Shown: one piece after another, positions 33,268-33,314 of the stretch
Position numbering within the stretch: the stretch's first letter is position 1
Layout: every line of letters starts with the position of its first letter
Assembly (NCBI GenBank): GCA_944324495.1
Contig: CALUWN010000020.1
Coordinates: forward strand, 1-33,314
DNA: 33,314 nt
Origin: an uncultured Mucispirillum sp.
GTDB taxonomy: Bacteria > Chrysiogenota > Deferribacteres > Deferribacterales > Mucispirillaceae
Direction: 5' to 3'
Notes under the pieces: model-generated
Seen by the model: only the letters and a program-made list of their open reading frames with translations
Databases searched by the model: none
Told to the model about the DNA's origin: nothing
Translations under genes and position numbers: made by a program

Positions 33268-33314
33268 TTATTATAAGTTATTGTAATATATAATAAAAAG
33301 AGTGTTTTTAAATT

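Larger units (their letters stand above)
32552..33314. other. 763-bp gene-free region rich in repeats
   Basis: No reading frame longer than about 20 codons here has a plausible start and ribosome site. The region holds several hairpins, a pair of 19-base inverted arms 600 bases apart, a longer direct repeat and two similar AATTCCATAACCA units (near 32935 and 33021). It looks like a noncoding repeat element, with the start of another copy at the right edge. Confidence 0.7.

Noticed and set aside
32552-33314. Possible CRISPR array or degraded transposase gene
   Set aside because: The repeats are few, unevenly spaced and palindromic without spacers, and no frame encodes transposase-like sequence.
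1-33314. tRNA or rRNA genes
   Set aside because: No cloverleaf with conserved arms and no rRNA sequence was recognised; the gaps between genes are too short or too AT-rich, though a covariance search was not possible.

Overview
This is an AT-rich, tightly packed stretch of a bacterial chromosome from a Gram-negative, probably flagellated and probably curved or helical bacterium. It has a lipoprotein and two outer-membrane beta-barrel proteins, a probable sigma-54 promoter in front of a FapA-type gene, and adjacent genes resembling the peptidoglycan-trimming enzymes Csd6/Pgp2 and Csd4/Pgp1 that set helical shape in Helicobacter and Campylobacter. Base composition and gene content would suit a deferribacterote such as Mucispirillum. 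That placement is inference and was not checked by a search. I see no rRNA, tRNA, CRISPR array, transposase or prophage gene.

Layout. 1-181: repeat DNA with a long hairpin, then a clear promoter. 194-2924 (+): three exported proteins (a lipoprotein gene with an in-frame TAA, a PorV/UPF0164-like barrel, a small barrel). 2925-3096: two strong hairpins between convergent genes. 3097-9792 (-): gpsA, ilvE, polA, a DUF484-like/GGDEF protein and hisD, tightly spaced or overlapping. 10002-12087 (-): a DUF4340 protein and two small paralogous SPFH/band-7 membrane proteins. 12153-20399 (-): fapA-like gene, ExeA/GspA-type ATPase, trkA, trkH, hypF, headed by a sigma-54-like promoter. 20509-26308 (-): RsmF-like rRNA methyltransferase, csd6-like, csd4-like, thiE, thiL. 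26469-26723 (+): solitary RelB/DinJ-type antitoxin. 26847-32551 (+): dprA, topA, trmFO, xerC, an order also known from Bacillus. 32552-33314: about 760 bp without genes, full of inverted and direct repeats related to the left end of the window.

How the genes work together. The minus-strand operons mix housekeeping enzymes (phospholipid precursor, amino acids, DNA repair, K+ uptake, thiamine, rRNA modification) with envelope and motility functions. The csd6/csd4 pair would perform two successive cuts on the peptidoglycan stem peptide. The FapA/GspA pair sits behind a sigma-54-like site as flagellar genes often do. The dprA-topA-trmFO-xerC block handles DNA uptake, topology, tRNA modification and chromosome dimer resolution.

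Most unusual points: dprA appears to start with ATT behind a perfect ribosome binding site; the first lipoprotein gene is split by an in-frame TAA; csd6- and csd4-like genes are adjacent; two mini-SPFH proteins form a module with a DUF4340 protein; and related noncoding repeats lie at both ends of the window. Several starts were moved from the longest possible reading to the codon matching the Shine-Dalgarno sequence.
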